This document shows positions 61,732 to 64,000 of a stretch of 64,000 nucleotides of DNA, piece after piece. A program made the position numbers and the translations under genes. Source of the DNA: Pseudomonas entomophila (GTDB lineage: Bacteria; Pseudomonadota; Gammaproteobacteria; Pseudomonadales; Pseudomonadaceae). Numbering within the stretch: position 1 is the stretch's first letter; the number at the start of each line of letters is the position of its first letter. The DNA lies in contig NZ_CP070982.1 in NCBI RefSeq assembly GCF_018417595.1, positions 2,996,001 through 3,060,000 of the forward strand, written 5' to 3'. The notes under the pieces were generated by a model. That model was given only the letters and a program-made list of their open reading frames with translations. It was not told where the DNA came from and made no database searches.

Positions 61732-62120
61732 AGCTCGTCCCTCTCCAGGTCGGTTGTGTCCTGCAGCAGCCGTTGCAGCTTGCGCTGGACGATCTGCTGG
61801 CGGACCAGGTCCGCGGCCTCGATGGCCTCGTCGTTCAGTTGCGTGGTGTTCGGCGGCAGGAAGCGCCGGTACACCACCTCGCGTTCGTACTCCACCGTCA
61901 CCAGGCTGCCCCAGCGGGCATCCGGGCGCTCGCGCACCACGAGGTTGAAGTCCAGCCGGCTGGTGGCGCGCAGCCGGTCGCTGAAGGCGTAGTAGAAGTC
62001 GTGGCCGATGTGCGAGATGGTGTTGTCGACGATGAAGCCCATCATCTCGTCCTCGTCGCCGGCACTTGCCTGGCCCGGCAACACCAGGCACAGGCACAGG
62101 GCGATGGCCAGGCGGTTCAT
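61728..62120 (-). CDS. csgE: Curli secretion specificity factor CsgE
   Basis: A 130-residue periplasmic protein with a signal peptide (cleaved about after GQASA) and the CsgE domain (MMGFIVDNTISHIGHDFYYAF, then VYRRFLPP). CsgE caps the CsgG pore and selects curlin subunits. The ATG overlaps the stop of the upstream pseudopilin gene (ATGA), an unusual link between curli and type II-like genes. Confidence 0.93.
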   Translation of the reverse strand: MNRLAIALCLCLVLPGQASAGDEDEMMGFIVDNTISHIGHDFYYAFSDRLRATSRLDFNLVVRERPDARWGSLVTVEYEREVVYRRFLPPNTTQLNDEAIEAADLVRQQIVQRKLQRLLQDTTDLERDEL

Positions 62121-62638
62121 GGCGCGTCTCCCGGGCCGTTGTGCCGGCGCGCGCCACCGGCGCCTTCGGCGAAGGCCTGCTCGGCAACGAACTGCCAGTC
62201 GCTGTAGTGCTCAAGCCCCTCGAAGCCGCTCCACTGGGCATCGAAGCCGCTGCGCTTGAGCGGCAGCGCAGCGGAACGGCTGTGCACACCGGTGATGCGG
62301 CCATCGACCGCGCGCAGCAGGCCCCAGTCGTCGCTGCCGGTCAGCGGGTCGGGGTACAGCCTGCGGATATGCCGGCGTGGCGTGGGGAAGCGGTTGTCCT
62401 CGACCAGCTCGCCCAGGTCCTGCGGGTACTGGGCCAGCCCCGGCGAAGCGCGGTAGTAGCTGCGCAGGGCCTGGGCGTACTGGCCACCCACCCACAGCAG
62501 TTGGCGCTCGTGCTCGCGCTGGGCGCTGGTGGCCCACAGCATGCCGGTGGCGGCCAGGGCCACGCTGCTGACCGCGATCAGCAGCAGCACGCCCAGGTAG
62601 GTGAAGCCGGCTTCACCATTCGGCATAGAGGCTGCCAT
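62117..62638 (-). CDS. Pseudopilin-like protein lacking Glu5 (minor pseudopilin candidate)
   Basis: A 173-residue protein with a prepilin-type leader and hydrophobic helix. Cleavage is predicted after G in PNGEAG before FTYLGVLLLIAVSSVAL. Position 5 of the mature protein is glycine instead of the usual glutamate, a trait of tip (GspK-like) pseudopilins. GGGAGG lies just before ATG 62638; ATG 62626 is an alternative. It overlaps the neighbours on both sides and precedes csgE. Confidence 0.8.
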   Translation of the reverse strand: MAASMPNGEAGFTYLGVLLLIAVSSVALAATGMLWATSAQREHERQLLWVGGQYAQALRSYYRASPGLAQYPQDLGELVEDNRFPTPRRHIRRLYPDPLTGSDDWGLLRAVDGRITGVHSRSAALPLKRSGFDAQWSGFEGLEHYSDWQFVAEQAFAEGAGGARRHNGPGDAP

Positions 62639-62987
62639 CGCGCGCCCTCCCGCTGGCTCCGCTCTTGATGTCGGCCACGCCGCCCGCCACGCCCTCGGGT
62701 GGCGGCAGCAGTCGCCAGCCATCGCGGCGTTCGCTGATCGGGTCGACCGGGGTGTTGCGCAGGTAGCGCTGTTCCACCAGTTGCTCGAGGGAATCGGGGT
62801 AATGCCCGGTGTCGCCGTAGTAGTGGTCCAGGGCCTCGCGCAGCACCGCCAGGCTCTGGCGCAAGGTGGCCTCGCGGGATGCCTCGAGGCTGTTGAAGTA
62901 GCGCGGCAAGGCGATGGTCATCAGGGTCGCGATGATCGCCATCACCACCAGCAGCTCGATCAGGGTGAAACCTTGGCTGCGTTTCAT
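62613..62987 (-). CDS. Type II/IV-type pseudopilin (GspG/GspH-like, short)
   Basis: A 124-residue pseudopilin: leader MKRSQG, cleavage before FTLIELLVVMAIIATLMTIA with E5 present, then a small globular part (HYYGDTGHYPDSLEQLVEQ and RRDGW segments). The length fits GspG-type major pseudopilins. An ATG at 62999 would add VTV residues. It overlaps the preceding pseudopilin's end and the start of the next. Confidence 0.85.
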   Translation of the reverse strand: MKRSQGFTLIELLVVMAIIATLMTIALPRYFNSLEASREATLRQSLAVLREALDHYYGDTGHYPDSLEQLVEQRYLRNTPVDPISERRDGWRLLPPPEGVAGGVADIKSGASGRARDGSLYAEW

Positions 62988-62992
62988 CACTG

Positions 62993-63463
62993 TCACCATT
63001 GCCCGTAGGGGATGCCGTTCAGGCCTTTGCCCGTGGCCGTGGAATACACGTCGAACACGTCCTCGCCTTCGCGCGGGTTGTCGGCGCTGCTGTCGTAGGC
63101 GCGCAGCCCCCAGCCGCCCTGGTCGTCGGCCTTGGCCGGGCGCAGCGGGTCGCGGGGGATGCGGCGCAGGAAGTAGAACCGGGCGCCCTTGGCGCTGCGC
63201 ACGTCGCGCACGCCCTCGACCAGCACCTGCAGGCTCGGCGGGTAGCCGCTGGCATTCAGGCGCTTCTCGATGTAGCCGGCGTCGAAGGCGCGCTTGTAGG
63301 CGTCGATGGCGTCGCGGATCTGGTACAGGGCCTCGCGCAGCTGTTGTTCCTTGCCACGGCGCACCACCGTCTCGGTCAGTGGCGCGGCCATGCTGGCGAG
63401 CAGGCCCAGCAGCGCCAGGGTGAGCACCACCTCGATCAGGCTGAAGCCTCGTTGGCGGTTCAT
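62993..63463 (-). CDS. Type II-type pseudopilin (GspG-like)
   Basis: A 156-residue pseudopilin: leader MNRQRG, cleavage before FSLIEVVLTLALLGLLASMA with E5 present, then RDAIDAYKRAFDAGYIEKR and a calcium-loop-like tail. ATG 63463 overlaps the stop of the secretin gene (ATGA), so the secretin and pseudopilins are coexpressed. Confidence 0.87.
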   Translation of the reverse strand: MNRQRGFSLIEVVLTLALLGLLASMAAPLTETVVRRGKEQQLREALYQIRDAIDAYKRAFDAGYIEKRLNASGYPPSLQVLVEGVRDVRSAKGARFYFLRRIPRDPLRPAKADDQGGWGLRAYDSSADNPREGEDVFDVYSTATGKGLNGIPYGQW

Positions 63464-64000
63464 GGCCGCGGTACCACGGCCATCTGGCCCTCGACCATGG
63501 GCACGCTACCCGGCTGTTCGTCGCCATCGCTCGCGGGCAACGGCCGAGCCATCTGCCGGACCTGCATGCTCGACTCGGTGCCGGTGCCGAACTCCATGTC
63601 CGACGGGCTCTGGTACGGCAGGTTGCGCACGATGCGCGGGGTGATCGCCAGCACCAGCTCGGACTTGCTCATGTCATCCTTGTTGCTGCCGAACAGCCGG
63701 CCCAAGCCGGGAATGTCCCCCAGCCCCGGGATCTTGTTGCCGCTGGCGTTGTGGTCGTTGCGCACCAGCCCGGCCAGCACCTGGGTTTCGCCATCGTGCA
63801 GGCGCAGGCTGGTCTGGGCGTTGCGGGTGTCGACCTGGACCGGGATGGTGCCCTGGCGGGTCGCCTCCAGCGGCGTGGCATTGCTCACCTCCAGCGCCAC
63901 CTTGATCGCCACTTCGTTATTCAGGTGCACCGTCGGCTGCACCTCAAGCTTCAGGCCGACGTCGAGGTAGGTGACGCTTTCGGTGATCACCGGCCCTTGG
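63460..64000 (-). CDS. Secretin (GspD/PilQ family), 5' part outside window
   Basis: About 180 C-terminal residues of a secretin are visible. The barrel region reads VTYLDVGLKLEVQPTV, the signature IPGLGDIPGLGRLFG and the tail LVLAITPRIVRN, followed by a linker of about 60 residues. Secretins form the outer-membrane gate of type II secretion or type IV pili. The N-domains that would tell which type lie beyond the window. It is the first visible gene of the unit that ends in csgEFG. Confidence 0.88.
   Translation of the reverse strand, partial: QGPVITESVTYLDVGLKLEVQPTVHLNNEVAIKVALEVSNATPLEATRQGTIPVQVDTRNAQTSLRLHDGETQVLAGLVRNDHNASGNKIPGLGDIPGLGRLFGSNKDDMSKSELVLAITPRIVRNLPYQSPSDMEFGTGTESSMQVRQMARPLPASDGDEQPGSVPMVEGQMAVVPRP

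Overview
The window is high-GC DNA with the gene content, promoter styles and REP-type palindromes of a Pseudomonas, most likely of the P. putida group. The full phenylacetate (paa) cluster, a KatB-AnkB pair, a 3-mercaptopropionate-dioxygenase-type locus and many GTAGGAGCGGATTCATCCGCGATG repeats all point that way. This is inferred from the sequence alone. No rRNA, tRNA or CRISPR was seen.

Layout. (1) 1-4356, minus strand: a tight operon for an SsuBC/TauBC-type ABC transporter, an acyl-CoA-dehydrogenase-like flavoprotein, a D-2-hydroxyacid dehydrogenase and a class II aldolase (cut by the window edge). A LysR gene follows, divergent from a thiol dioxygenase that is translationally coupled to a four-domain rhodanese (4721-7911). 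A shared motif upstream of the transporter operon and the LysR/dioxygenase pair suggests one sulfur-compound module. (2) 8012-10984: an RHS/TccC-like protein with an AT-richer, unrecognised C-terminal effector domain. (3) 11140-28588: the phenylacetate catabolon, with paaY-paaX on the minus strand and paaFGHIJK, paaABCDE, a DUF485 gene, paaL, paaM and paaZ on the plus strand. The paaF and paaA promoters carry the same TGATAC-N27-GTATCG element, a strong PaaX operator candidate. (4) 28719-31797, minus strand: a KfrA-like coiled-coil DNA-binding protein, ankB and periplasmic catalase katB. (5) 32080-35302: a DJ-1/PfpI protein, a secreted acetoacetate-decarboxylase-family protein, a MerR regulator and a non-heme-haloperoxidase-type hydrolase. 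The last three structural units share MerR-type promoters with 19-bp spacers and related dyads, so they look like one small regulon. (6) 35330-37366: a DyP peroxidase and a formate/nitrite-family channel. (7) 37363-42968, minus strand: an AcoR-type sigma-54 activator, an ABC exporter, a subtilisin-like protease and an FAD monooxygenase. The trio matches QhpF, QhpE and QhpG of quinohemoprotein amine dehydrogenase maturation, but no structural genes are visible.

(8) 43586-64000 is the most unusual part. A plus-strand operon encodes two paralogous secreted proteins of unknown function, then CsgB-like and very long CsgA-like curlins. After alkB and a LysR gene comes a long minus-strand operon: PPIase, YbjN-like protein, coiled-coil protein, porin, TonB, ExbD, an ExbB-type channel with a lectin-like ectodomain, an orphan TpsB transporter, and at its head a Phd-like/DUF772 fusion. 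Upstream again, csgG, csgF and csgE are overlapped with three pseudopilin genes and a type II-type secretin that runs off the window. Curli secretion genes, pseudopilins with a secretin, and a TonB-energised two-partner-type transporter thus sit side by side, and may form one surface-fibre or envelope secretion locus.

Repeats: at least eleven REP/BIME-like palindromic units lie in the intergenic gaps. Several sit exactly at gene 3' ends and supply stop codons, and one is a perfect 26-bp-arm palindrome between convergent genes.
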